DNA of 64,000 nt. Origin: Macrocystis pyrifera. Its lineage: Eukaryota; Sar; Phaeophyceae; Laminariales; Laminariaceae. This document shows positions 19,385 through 28,745 of this stretch, in pieces. The notes under the pieces were generated by a model. The model did not search any database and was not told where the DNA came from. It saw nothing but the letters and a program-made list of their open reading frames with translations. Location of the stretch: positions 26,326,118 to 26,390,117 of the forward strand of contig JASSKH010000001.1 of NCBI GenBank assembly GCA_031763025.1. Reading direction: 5' to 3'. The position numbers and the translations under genes are program-made. Position 1 is the first letter of the stretch. Each line of letters starts with the position of its first letter.

Positions 19385-19680
19385 AAGTCCGCCTCACAAG
19401 CGGTTCTTAGTAGGATGCAGCTCATCCTTCATGCGACTCGCCCAGCACCTCACGGCGCTCCGCGCTTGGTGCCAGCAAAGTATGCCTGGTCGGTGAAAAC
19501 TCGACGTGCTCCGTCCCGGCATTGTAGGGATACGAGGGTCTATGGTCATATGACTACGGCCCTGCATGACAATGAGTACACCCCCCCCTTCCCCCCCCCC
19601 CCTTCCCCCCCTCCCTCGCCCCCCCTTCCCACCCCTCCCCGAGTACATCTCTCCTATCGAGTACACCCCCCCCCCCCCCC
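19385..19680 (+). repeat. Rep-1 copy with poly-C/CCCTC tract
   Basis: The longest Rep-1 plus-strand copy: GCGGTTCTTAGTAGGATGC, TTGGTGCCAGCAAAG, CGTGCTCCGTCCCGGCATTG, GGGTCTATGGTCATATGACT. It is followed by pyrimidine-rich CCCTCGCCCCC stretches. Proline-rich frames here are artefacts. Confidence 0.8.
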
Positions 19681-19849
19681 GCCCCCCCCCCCCCCCCCTC
19701 CCTTCCTCCTTTGAGGACCTCTTTTTCTCTCGATCCAAAACCTGGTCCTTGGGAAAGAATCCTAAAAAGTTCAACGCGATGAATGAACGATATCCCGTAT
19801 GGTACAGGTGTGCCCCGGATGATCGAAACCCAGGTACTCGGCGGGTATA

Positions 19850-19975
19850 ACCCGGTCGGGCAAAACCCGTGACGGGTTCGGGTTTTGCCTTGAAACCCGC
19901 GGTTTTTGGGGCTCTGACCAAAACCCGGGTACTCGGCGGGTTCGAGTACTCGGGTACCCGTGAATTTTGACACGT
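19850..19975. repeat. CGGGTACTCG self-complementary block
   Basis: Dense overlapping words GGGTACTCGGCGGG, CGGGTTCGGGTTTTGCC and ACTCGGGTACCCG. A diverged reverse-complement relative lies at 21345-21500. Confidence 0.75.
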
Positions 19976-20096
19976 GTCCCCCGTTTAGTATGCCCCTCAA
20001 TATCTCTGGAAACCTTTCAAAATCGACAGAAAACGGGGTCCCTCTGCCCCTCTGATCCTGACACTGTCCTCAAGAGCTGAACATGCTTGCGTTTGG

Positions 20097-20400
20097 CACA
20101 GACTCGCTCTACGTGCAGGACTGGTCGGCACAAAGTTTTGTGCAGGGTGCGGGTTTTACTGGCCGAGGTTGGCGTTTCGGCCGCCCGTGGTTCCTTTGGA
20201 AAAACGCCACCAGGCTGCCCCTGCCGACCTCGAGCCCGGCCAAGTGTTGGGGTTAGGGTTAGGTCTGGGGGTAGGGTCAAGTCTGGGGTCGGGTTGGGCT
20301 GGGCCGACGCACAGGATTGAAAATGACCACACGCGTCCTGCACAAAGTTTTGCACCGACCTGCAGACAGCCAAGTGGCGAGAAGTCGCTTTCGTACGGTT
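20097..20400. repeat. Imperfect long inverted repeat
   Basis: The left arm GTCGGCACAAAGTTTTGTGC (20119-20138) pairs with the right arm CACAAAGTTTTGCACCGAC (20340-20358). A TTAGGG dimer (GGGTTAGGGTTAGG) and G/T-rich DNA lie between them. No coding is supported on either strand. Confidence 0.55.
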
Positions 20401-20454
20401 TTCCCCGAGAATTTTCCACTGTTTGTTTCTGGCGCGCGTGCCTGTCATGTTGAT

Positions 20455-20775
20455 ATCTTCGATGTACGTATGCATAAACTAGCCCTGCGAGGGACCGTCA
20501 GGCCGCTATTAACAGGTGAAGGGAGGAAGAAGCCGGAGGAATGTGACCAATGACCTGGGGATGGAACGATGATGAGGAACAGGATATACTATCGTACCGG
20601 TAGCTAAAATGAAATGATGTGGGGAATGGAAATTGGGAAACGACCGGCAGAGAAGAGTTTGTATGAGGGATACTACTGATTTACGGAAGGATATTCGGTT
20701 TATATCGGAACGGCATCTACGCTATATTGTCGGAAGGCAAGCATGATAATAATAATAATAATAATAATAGTGATA
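20455..20775 (+). repeat. LINE-A 3' end fragment with (ATA)n tail
   Basis: From about 20470 (CATAAACTAGCCCTGCGAGG) through GAAATGATGTGGGGAATGG and ATATTGTCGGAAGGCAAGC, then (AAT)n at 20745-20772. It is a 5'-truncated copy of the LINE-A 3' terminal 0.3 kb. Confidence 0.88.
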
Positions 20776-20855
20776 ATATTGTGTATAGGCATGAATTTAC
20801 TTTATATATCCATGACACCTGCCCGACATGGGAGGCCTGGGCACGCCACCTACTA

Positions 20856-20963
20856 TTACGGGGGACCATAATAGTAAATAAGGCCTACGGCAAACACAAA
20901 AACCTACATATTTAACTATTTTTACTGACAATATTTGGTCCTGTTTACTATGGTCCCCCGTAA
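20856..20963 (+). mobile_element. IR-1 copy (20.86 kb)
   Basis: The ends are TTACGGGGGACCATAATAG and CTATGGTCCCCCGTAA, with TA on both sides. The interior is AAAAACCTACATATTTAAC. Confidence 0.92.
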
Positions 20964-21344
20964 TAGTAGCATTACGTAACGTATTTCTGGGTTTAGCTGC
21001 CTGAATGTGCTCCATTCGGGGGCGTAGGTGTGGGTGTCTGCGCTCCCTCGAGTGCAACCGTACGCATGCCTTTCATGCTGTGCAGCTGTACAAAACAAAT
21101 ATCAGGTAACTGGCAGCACATACCGGGTATCGGGTACGAACATGCAACACGCGCAAAAAAAACTCAAGGAAAAGCCGACTGCATCTATTTTTGTAGCTTC
21201 AGCAATGTTTTGGGCTACTCGGCGATCTGTTATTACGGTCGTTCGATTGGTTATATTTAGTATTAACAGTTCTCTTCTCGACATCACATCGCAGTACGCG
21301 CAGTCATCTATCTGCCTTGTGGTCCCCCCCCTGATCACCTCGAA

Positions 21345-21500
21345 CGACAACGGGTTGTACGAGTACCCGGGTTTAACCCGAGTACTTGTTGAACCCGTTG
21401 GATTTCGTCTGAAAAAACCCGAGTTACTCGCGACGGGTTCGGGTTTCACTTTCGAAACTAACCGATTGCCCATTTTTGACGGGTACTCGCCGGGGTACAC
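21345..21500. repeat. ACCCGAGTACTCG block
   Basis: Words such as GAGTACCCGGGTTTAACCCG and TTGAACCCGTTGG, with GACGGGTTCGGGTTT. It is the inverted relative of the block at 19850-19975. Confidence 0.65.
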
Positions 21501-21719
21501 CTCTACCGTGTGGCCAGTCGTTGCAAACTTACGTTTAAAACAAAAAAAAACGCACACAGTATTAATAGCGCAAAAAATATGAGATCGTATTGTGTTTTGT
21601 AGCATCCTCATCTTGTTTTTTTTTTCTCAAATTTTTTATAGAGTCCCGTCAGTCAGATAACATTTTGAGAAAAAGCAAAAATTGGTACTCGTACGCTCCT
21701 GTCGTAGTTTGCGCCATTA

Positions 21720-21925
21720 AACCCTTTTTTAAGACCGCACTTCCATGGCGGGAACAATCCATTCAAATTCTTAGTATTACGGGGGTCTATAGTTAACAGG
21801 ACCTATGGCATACATAAAAACCTATATATTTAGGTATTTTTACTAACAATATTTGGTCCTGTTTACTGTGGTCCCCCGTAATAGCTAGTTCCCAATACGG
21901 GACTGCAGTACTAAAAAGGGCAGAT
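21720..21925 (+). mobile_element. IR-2 copy split by IR-1
   Basis: The left arm AACCCTTTTTTAAGACCGC...CATTCAAATTCTTAG ends at 21774. The right arm GCTAGTTCCCAATACGGG...GCAGTACTAAAAAGGG resumes at 21884. The interruption is IR-1 at the TA of the IR-2 loop. Confidence 0.75.
21777..21881 (+). mobile_element. IR-1 copy inside an IR-2 loop
   Basis: A complete element (TTACGGGGGTCTATAG ... CTGTGGTCCCCCGTAA) with TA duplicated on both sides. It lies at the central TA of an IR-2 hairpin. Confidence 0.92.
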
Positions 21926-22012
21926 GGTTAGCCGGGAAGTCCAGGCACCTCACATCCCTAGCGCTGCTTCATCCGCCAGCAGCTACCGTAGAGAGCGTGG
22001 AGTTCGCACATG

Positions 22013-22262
22013 GAAGGGGGGGAGGGGGGTGTACTCGATAGGAGAGATGTACTCGATCTCATGCGTGGCCGTAGTCGTATGACCATAGACCCTCGCATCC
22101 CTACAATGCCGGGACGGAGCATGTCGGGTTTTCACCGACCAGGCAGACATTGCTTACACCAAGCGCGAAGCGCCGTGAGGTGTCCGGCGAGTCGCATGAA
22201 GGGTGAGCTGCATCCTACTAAGAACCGCTTGTAAGGCGGACTTGCTTATGGATGACAGGCTC
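22013..22262 (-). repeat. Rep-1 copy
   Basis: The reverse complement of 19385-19680: GTGTACTCGATAGGAGAG, GACCATAGACCCTCGC, GAAGCGCCGTGAGGTGTCC, CTACTAAGAACCGCTTG. This is the best preserved member and is about 250 bp without terminal repeats. Confidence 0.85.
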
Positions 22263-22560
22263 AATGAGTTAGTTTAATTTCCGGTGTGGCCACTTCCAGA
22301 GACAGCAATGGGAGTACTATGTAACTGCCTCTTGGGTGCCTTACCTTGAACACTACTTGATACGATCAATTCCCTTGTGCAGAGTAGAGGTTCTTTACTT
22401 CGCACAAATGATCTCACTCGACAACCAGCTGTGGGCAACCGCCAAAAAAAAACAAAAAAAAAACGATACCCTGGATGTCTAGCTCACGTAGTGAGCGGCA
22501 TGTTTTACAGTGTCGTTGCCAACCGACGCCAACCCGGAGGGGGGGAGGGGGGGGGCGGGG

Positions 22561-22561
<1 letters not shown>

Positions 22562-22598
<37 letters not shown>
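22562..22598. repeat. 37-nt poly-G run
   Basis: An uninterrupted G run follows a shorter G-rich stretch. 22600-22830 then shares words with the right part of 11200-11520 (GAGAAAAAG, CCTTCCGAGA, GTTCGACTT). Confidence 0.85.
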
Positions 22599-22599
<1 letters not shown>

Positions 22600-22936
22600 G
22601 CGATCGTTTTTTTTCTCGTATGAGCGCTCGATTTTTTTTTTTCCCACACGGGGGAAGAATGAAAGTAGAGGCTGCCAAAAACCGTAAAACACTGCGTTGT
22701 TTTCGGAAAAAATGTCTGATCGAGAGCTCGTAGGCAGATAGAGAAAAAGAGCCCTTCCGAGACTGTCGTTTTGTTCGACTTTGTAAGTACCCTTCCCGTT
22801 GTCGAGAAAAACGGGTGTCGTGAAACGGCGGACACCCCCCGTGCGAGTGCTGCGCTTTATATGGCGTATCGTGCGCCGGTACTTTGCGGCAGTATATATG
22901 TGTCGTCACAGTGTTTAAGGGAATGGTGCTACGCTA

Positions 22937-23044
22937 TTACGGAGGGCCATAGTAAATAGGACCTACGGTACACACAAAAACCTATATATTTCCCTATTTT
23001 TACTAACAAAATTTGGTCCCATTTACTATGATGGTCCCCTGTGA
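22937..23044 (+). mobile_element. IR-1 copy (22.9 kb)
   Basis: The ends are TTACGGAGGGCCATAG and CTATGATGGTCCCCTGTGA. The right end has an ATG insertion, so it is an older copy. Confidence 0.88.
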
Positions 23045-23308
23045 TAGACGGGCTACCCTAAAACATTTCGCTACCGCGTTGCGGCCACACGACTCGGGAG
23101 AGTGGCTCTCTCTCTGTGTGCACCTACCCCTAAACGAAAAAAAAAAAAATGCCGGGCACATGTTGCTGTGTTTTGTTGGCGCAGCGTAACATGGAGCAAA
23201 AAAAAAAAAAAAACACGATTTTGTCGGTGCGTATCGCGTAACCACCACCACCACCACCACCACCACAACAAAAAAAAAAAAACACGCGCACACACATGTT
23301 ATGATGCT

Positions 23309-23755
23309 GTTGTAACATCGCGTCGTACGTTAATTCGTATATAGTTCGGGATCAATGAGGCCTCCTGTTGCGACAAGCCGGAGGCTCTCACCCGGGGTTA
23401 CTACTCCCGCGTTGGTTGTCTGGCAATCAACGCGGCACCTCGTCGCAGAGAGTAGGTACCCCGGTAAAAATAAACACTAACAAAGCTGATGTCGTTGTCG
23501 ACGGTACACCTCGCTACCAACGATGGGCGGGCGGGGGATGGTCTGTTTTTTCCTAGCCTCTTTCTGCTTTGTCGTGCTGTTGTAGAGCTGCGATATCGCT
23601 CACGGAGTGATACTCAATCACTGTCTCCCCATACAACAAGGAGGTTTTCCCGAAAAGGGATTCACCCTGCTGGCGTCCCCTCTTTTCTGGTCCAGATTAC
23701 TGTTGTAACATCGCGTCGTACGTTAATTCGTATATAGTTTGGGATCAATGAGGCC
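23309..23755. repeat. 57-bp direct repeats bracketing ~330 bp
   Basis: TGTTGTAACATCGCGTCGTA ... GATCAATGAGGCCTC occurs at about 23309-23365 and 23699-23755 with one mismatch. The intervening DNA has no recognised coding. It could be a tandem duplication remnant or the ends of a small element. Confidence 0.75.
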
Positions 23756-23974
23756 TCTCTCTGCTGCGGCATGAGATCACACCCATACTTGTTGACCCTT
23801 CTCTTATCTCAATGTCGTCGCTCTTTTGATGCGTATCCTTTTTGCGGGTGCCTTCTATTCCTTATTGTCCCCAAACTTGTAGCCTAGTTGATTAGGGGTT
23901 CTGCTACCGTCGGTTGTCCCGTGGGAACGTCGTGTACGATTTTCCAGATCCCTCTGACGGTGATACGCGCTGAG

Positions 23975-24236
23975 GTATTGTACGAGGTTGAAAGCCCGGT
24001 AATTACCTGGGTTCAGGCACTGGGAACGTATTTGTAGTACTTGGAAGGCGTATCTTAGATGGAAAACCAGGGGTTTTCCAGAGACGCACGAGCTTGGTCT
24101 CAGTCTCCGCGTGCACGAAAGGAATAAAACTGCGCTTCTTCTATAGCTAAGCAAGCAACACACCCGAGTACCAACGATTACCGACTTAAAAGGCAGACCT
24201 GTCTAGGGATACAAAGTGTCCCGCAACCGTGACCTT
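23975..24236 (+). repeat. Rep-2 copy 2
   Basis: AGCCCGGTAATTACCTGGGT, GTACTTGGAAGGCGTATC, CCAGAGACGCACGAGCTTGG and GATACAAAGTGTCCCGC. It is collinear with 25558-25828; the 8745 copy lacks the first about 55 bp. Confidence 0.82.
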
Positions 24237-24257
24237 AACACACACACACAAAAAAAA

Positions 24258-24461
24258 AAAAGTTGACCCTTTTTGGACTGCAAGCATCCCGTTTTGGGGG
24301 ACAAAACTATTACGGGGGGCCGTAGTAAATAGGACCTACAGTACACACAAAAAACTATATACTTACTTATTTTTACTGGCAGTATTTGGTCCTATTTACT
24401 ATGGTCCCCCGTAATAGTCATAATTAGAGTGGTTTATCTCCAAGAACGAAACTCCAGTACT
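24258..24461 (+). mobile_element. IR-2 copy split by IR-1
   Basis: The left arm GTTGACCCTTTTTGGACTGC...GTTTTGGGGGACAAAAC precedes IR-1. The degenerate right arm GTGGTTTATCTCCAAG...GAAACTCCAGTAC follows at 24430-24460. Confidence 0.65.
24310..24414 (+). mobile_element. IR-1 copy inside IR-2
   Basis: TTACGGGGGGCCGTAG ... CTATGGTCCCCCGTAA with TA on each side. The insertion point is just left of the IR-2 centre. Confidence 0.9.
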
Positions 24462-24462
24462 A

Positions 24463-24567
24463 TTACGGGGGACCATAGTAAATAGGACCAAATATTATTA
24501 GTAAAAATAGGTAAATGCATAGGTTTTTGTGTATACCATAGGTCCTATTAACTATGGTCCCCCGTAA
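24463..24567 (-). mobile_element. IR-1 copy flanking the IR-2 edge
   Basis: TTACGGGGGACCATAG ... CTATGGTCCCCCGTAA in minus orientation (CCAAATATTATTAGTAAAAA). It begins one TA after the IR-2 right arm, 50 bp from the preceding IR-1. Confidence 0.92.
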
Positions 24568-24769
24568 TAGAGGGGGTTTAAGACAGGATAGAAGAAATAG
24601 GGTAGTTCTATAGCCACTCGGTGGCGGCGGAGCAGTGACTCCGAGTGGCTGAAAAAAAACGACTCACACTTGACCCCGCTACCGCCGAGGCAGGACTCTG
24701 CGACGATTTTTTTCTCCCTCCCATTCATTATCTCTCGCCCTTCTTTTTCTCGCTCCGTCCTGTCAACAT

Positions 24770-24874
24770 ACTACGGCGGACCATAGTAAATAGGACCTAC
24801 GGTACACGCAGAAACGTATACATTCTATATCTTTTTACCAACAATATTTGGTCCTATTTGCTGTGGTCCCCCGT
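24770..24874 (+). mobile_element. IR-1 copy (24.8 kb)
   Basis: Slightly decayed ends: CTACGGCGGACCATAG and GCTGTGGTCCCCCGTGA. Confidence 0.88.
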
Positions 24875-24876
24875 GA

Positions 24877-25557
24877 TATTCATAGTATAGGTAGCTCAAA
24901 TGGGTCCACATACAGTCGTAGGCTCTTATCCCCCCTTCCCACTGCGGTTGGCGCCCTGTGAGGCGTTCTACCATAATTGACGTTCACCCCAATTTTTCTG
25001 AGGCTCCTATGACACCCCAAGGTGAAATACGCCAACTTCGACGGGGACAGACAATATGAATACGGCGGATGATGCTACACGCATCTGCATGTGTGCGTAC
25101 GAGTTGTGCCCCGCGATGTAGAGCGCAAGTTACATAAACATCCTCCTTCAACGGGCCCTCGGCAAGGATGCCGTGGTGGCTCGGAAACTTTTTTTTTCCC
25201 CCCGAAAAATGTGGTACCACTATCGTCGCAGAATGGCTCCCCTTTTTTCATCTTTTGTCGCGAGAAGACCGCAGCCACACCTCTCTTCCCTCGCCGACTC
25301 GCGTTCCTTGATATACAGCAGCAGTTACCTGGTGTTTACGTAGAAGCACCCGGTGTTGTCGCAGAGGTCATGCATGCATGCATGCGCCAAACAAGAAGAA
25401 GGTTGATCGGTGCGGCATTTTTTTTGTTGAACAAATAATATGGTAGAGAAAGAAGACAAGAGTTGAAGAGGGCATCTCGTCGTGCGTAACCGGTAGCTCT
25501 CTCTGTTCTGTCTGCCCCCCCCCCCCCCCCCCCCCCCCCCTGTTGTGGTACTGCATT
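24877..25557. other. no gene; small shared repeat
   Basis: GAGGCGTTCTACCATAATTG and TTTTTCTGAGGCTCCT near 24960-25015 recur at about 11846-11900, so a further dispersed repeat exists. A C-run lies at 25517-25540. Nothing coding is recognised. Confidence 0.5.
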
Positions 25558-25828
25558 GAATGAGGCTGACAGCCCGGTAATTACCTGGGTTCTGGTATTG
25601 GGATTGTGTTGGTAGTGTAGTGCTTGGGAGGCGTATCTTACAGATGGAAAACCAGGGGTTTTCCCAGCGGGGCACGAATTTTGTCCTCAGTCTCCCCGTC
25701 CGTGCACGAAAGGATTAAAGCTGCTCTTCTTCTATCTCTAAGCAAACGGCACACGTGAGAGTACCAACGAGTACCGGCTTGATAGGTATAAACCTGTCCA
25801 GGGATACAAAGTGTCCCGACCTTATCTT
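25558..25828 (+). repeat. Rep-2 copy 3
   Basis: AGCCCGGTAATTACCTGGGT, GTGCTTGGGAGGCGTATC, CACGAAAGGATTAAAGC and GATACAAAGTGTCCCGACC. It is collinear with copy 2. Confidence 0.82.
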
Positions 25829-25974
25829 GATCGTAATAAGGGACCGTCGTCGGCAGGGCTCTCCCTCTACCTTGTCTCTCTCTCCACCTCCTCTCTCGTG
25901 TGGTGTTGCGACAACAAACCGTGCTGCTTTGTTGTACGTACCCTATAAGATTACTTTGTACGTGAGACCCTTCA

Positions 25975-26042
25975 CAGGTCTGTTCGTCAGTCTGCCCGTC
26001 TGTTTGTCTGTCTGGATGTCCGTGTGTCTGTCTGTCTGTCTG

Positions 26043-26073
<31 letters not shown>

Positions 26074-26330
26074 GTGTCTGTTTGTTTGTCTGGCTGTCTG
26101 CCCGTTTGTTTGTTTGTCTGTCTGTCTGCCCGTCTGTCCGTCTGTCTGTGTGTCTGTGTGTCTGTGTGTCTGTATGTCTGTCTGTCTGTGTGTGTCTGTC
26201 TGTCTGTTTGTCTGTCTGCCCGTCTGTTTGTCTGGCTGCCTGTCTTTCTGTCTGTTTGTTTGTCTGTCTGTCTCTTTGTCTGTCTGTCTGCCTGTCTGTT
26301 TGTCTGTCCGTCGTCTGTCTGTGTGTAATA
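25975..26330. repeat. (TCTG)n tetranucleotide microsatellite
   Basis: About 350 bp of TCTG units interrupted by CCCG, TTTG and TATG variants. It creates artefactual long Cys/Leu/Ser/Val and Asp/Arg/Gln/Thr open frames on both strands. Confidence 0.92.
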
Positions 26331-26565
26331 CTGGCATTCCGCCCACACAACGAAGAGCGTTTACTGTCCTGTCATCACGGACTAGATTTTTGGCAATGAA
26401 TTAGCGAGAGAACAACGACAACAACTGTTGCCTTTCACGCTCGCTCGTCGTGTATCGTGCGTCTCTAAAATAAAAGTGTTGTTACTGCAGTACACCGCAG
26501 TAGAGAGAAGGACCTGCAACAACACCGCCAACAAAATATCGCCCGAGTTCGCGCGCAGGCGCGCG

Positions 26566-26786
26566 GTGGAGGGTGTACTCATGTCATGCATGGGCGTAGT
26601 CGTATGGCCATAGACCCTCGCATCCCTAAAATGCCGGGGCGGAGCACGTGAGACTGTCACCGACCAGGAAGACATTGCTTGCACCAAGCGCGAAGCGCCG
26701 TCAGATGTTAGGCGAATCGCATGAAGGATGAGCTGCATCCTTCTATGAGAACCGCTTGAGAGGCGGACTTCCGTTGGATGACAGCG
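26566..26786 (-). repeat. Rep-1 copy
   Basis: GGTGTACTCATGTCATGCAT, GCCATAGACCCTCGCATCC, GGACTTCCGTTGGATGACAG. It ends against a G-run at 26800. Confidence 0.8.
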
Positions 26787-26875
26787 TCGAAATATCTGGG
26801 GGGGGGGGGGGGGTGATAGTATTGAAATTGTGGTGGCATACAACATGTATATTGATGTACTTTCCATTTGCATCG

Positions 26876-27175
26876 GACCCCCGGTGGCTTGGTAGGTGGT
26901 CCGCGAGCCTATCAAGATCAATTTCGTGAGTTCGAGTCTCACCGAGTGCATGCTCGTAGGGACTTTTTCTTGCATAAAATTGTTCAGCGGAAAGCGCGTG
27001 AGCGTGAGTCAGCTGTACATTCGATGAAAATCGACGAGCAGTGGGAATGCTGAACCCGCGCGGGGGAGAAGGGACGACACCTGTGACCACGGCTTGTCCA
27101 GAAGATCGCCGAGGGTAAATCCTCCCACGAATTAGGCTGGAAAGTAAAAGTGATTAAAAAAAGAAAAAAAAGAAA
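26876..27175 (+). repeat. SINE-A copy, tRNA-derived, most complete
   Basis: The head contains an A-box-like TGGCTTGGTAGGTGG (26884-26898), then GTGAGTTCGAGTCTCAC (26927-26943). The latter is a perfect 5-bp T-stem around a TTCGAGT loop with a B box. The body (CGATGAAAATCGACGAGC, GTGGGAATGCTGAACC) matches the minus-strand copies at 11.2 and 12.5 kb. It ends in an A-rich tail (27150-27175). This is the classic layout of a polymerase III tRNA-derived SINE; it is not a functional tRNA, as no acceptor pairing is seen. Confidence 0.8.
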
Positions 27176-27235
27176 CAGACCATTTGACCACAGACCACTT
27201 ACTTGTATATTGTCAAACCACATACATCTCTGGTA

Positions 27236-27328
27236 TTACGGGGGACCATAATACATAGTCACTAAAAACTATATATTTACCTATTTTTACCAGCATTATT
27301 TGGTCCTATTTACAATGTCCCCCAGAAT
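27236..27328 (+). mobile_element. IR-1 copy, shortened
   Basis: It starts TTACGGGGGACCATAATAC, and the right end is decayed (TTACAATGTCCCCCAGAATAA). About 12 bp is missing in the left interior. Confidence 0.8.
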
Positions 27329-27329
27329 A

Positions 27330-27901
27330 ATAGTTGGTATGACAGCCGCGGCGGTGATGGTTTATCGACTCGCAGCTGTTGGAAGAGACGGGCCGCGGAG
27401 CCATGGGCATTTCCCTCCTTTTCAACTTGATGCTCGAAGAGAACTTGACGCTACGTACTCGCACTACATACACATCCTGCAACAAACATGAAGCGCCTTT
27501 GGTGATTGGTCTATTACCACTACTGTACATTGCGCGACAAAAATCGTGGAAATCCGTACGCTCGGGGCAATTGCGGATGGACGATTGTATCAGGTATATT
27601 AGTTAGTTACTTACCTGGTGTCTATCATGTGTGCATGTTTGCCGCCTTAATTCCAGCCGTTTCCTTTCTTTGTGTTGGTGCTGTTGTTGTGTTGTTGCCG
27701 AACTACCGTGGCAGTAGTGCTACACGCTGCTTCTTCTGTCCTACGATGTACGACGTCGAAGGCACCGTGTGTACTATACTGTCACCACACGTTGTTGTAC
27801 GTGACTTTTTCATACAAGCAGTGGTGCTGTATACATCAGTCTAATATCAACTGCCGCTCATACACCGCTACTGCTGACAAGGTGTGCGCACTATCACACT
27901 A
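27330..27901. other. no recognised feature
   Basis: Short open frames occur but have no domain, splice or repeat support. Confidence 0.4.
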
Positions 27902-28013
27902 CTAGGAGGGGCCATAGTAAATAGAACCCCATATTGTTATTAATAGTAAAAATAGGTAAATATGTAGGCTTTTGTGGGTACCGTAGGTCCTGTTTACTAG
28001 GGTCCCCCGTAAT
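27902..28013 (-). mobile_element. IR-1 copy (27.9 kb)
   Basis: The left end is decayed to CTAGGAGGGGCCATAG. The interior has an extra TAATAG (TTGTTATTAATAGTAAAA), and the right end ACTAGGGTCCCCCGTAA is good. Confidence 0.85.
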
Positions 28014-28570
28014 AGGTATATCTGCCATTCCTACCACCGCCGCGGCCACCATCACTTCTTGTGTAACACTACTACTACTACATTCAACATACAAACTAAC
28101 ACCACCACCAGTCTTTACGTCGTGTATGCGCGCGCCTTCTCGACATGGGCAGTTTACCCCTCTCGGTTGGTTCCTCACCGACAACAGACGTGCCCGTCTC
28201 TGGGTTGGATGGGGTCAAGAGGTTAAATATATATATATATATATCATGATTCGGTTCGTATCGGTTCGGTTCCGTTCCTTTCGTCTGTTCCGTTCGGATC
28301 GGGTCGGGTCGGGTCGGGTTGGATCGGTTGAGGAGGTTTTCAATCTCATGGTGTGATTTCGCGTCGGTTCTTGCCTGCCGCTGCTAGCTAACATGTCGTC
28401 CGTGCCTTACCTTCCGTCCGTCTTTCCTAAAAAATGGCTAGGTCGGCTGAAGCTGAGATTCTGCTGTCGTCGACCGTCAAAGAGGCGCAGTTCGCGTGAT
28501 ACACTACATACATGGCAGTTGCGCGCGCTCAAAGTTGACAAAACCAACAAGCATGTATTGATAGCAGTGT
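28014..28570. other. no gene; TA run and GGGTC run
   Basis: (TA)n at 28227-28244 and GATCGGGTCGGGTCGGGTCG near 28297-28318. Nothing coding is recognised. Confidence 0.5.
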
Positions 28571-28745
28571 TATAGGGCTTAGATTGGGTAGTAGGCGATC
28601 GGTTAACCTTTTACCAGTAGCCCAACGGACTAAGCCCTTAACTTACATATTAACGTCGTCGGCAGAGGGGGGAGAGTGTATCAAGACTACTTTTTTAGAT
28701 CGGGTAGTAGGCGATCACCAGTAGCCCAACGGACTCCTTAACTAT
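28571..28745. repeat. imperfect local duplication
   Basis: GGGTAGTAGGCGATC ... CAGTAGCCCAACGGACT appears at 28586-28632 and, with an internal deletion, at 28702-28735. Confidence 0.7.

Noticed and set aside
19500-19570. Rep-1 as a 5S rRNA gene
   Set aside because: Only about 13 bases resemble the 5S start; the internal control regions and remaining helices are absent.
20245-20265. Telomere or chromosome end
   Set aside because: Only two TTAGGG units, inside ordinary repeat-rich DNA.
25975-26330. Possible CRISPR-like array
   Set aside because: The repeat is a plain tetranucleotide without spacers, in a eukaryotic context.
25638-26404. Long Cys/Val/Leu and Asp/Arg/Gln/Thr open frames on both strands
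   Set aside because: These are artefacts of the (TCTG)n tetranucleotide repeat, whose unit contains no stop in several frames.
26876-26950. A functional tRNA gene
   Set aside because: The T-arm is perfect and an A box is present, but no acceptor stem pairing or clear anticodon arm is seen, and the unit recurs as the head of a dispersed repeat.
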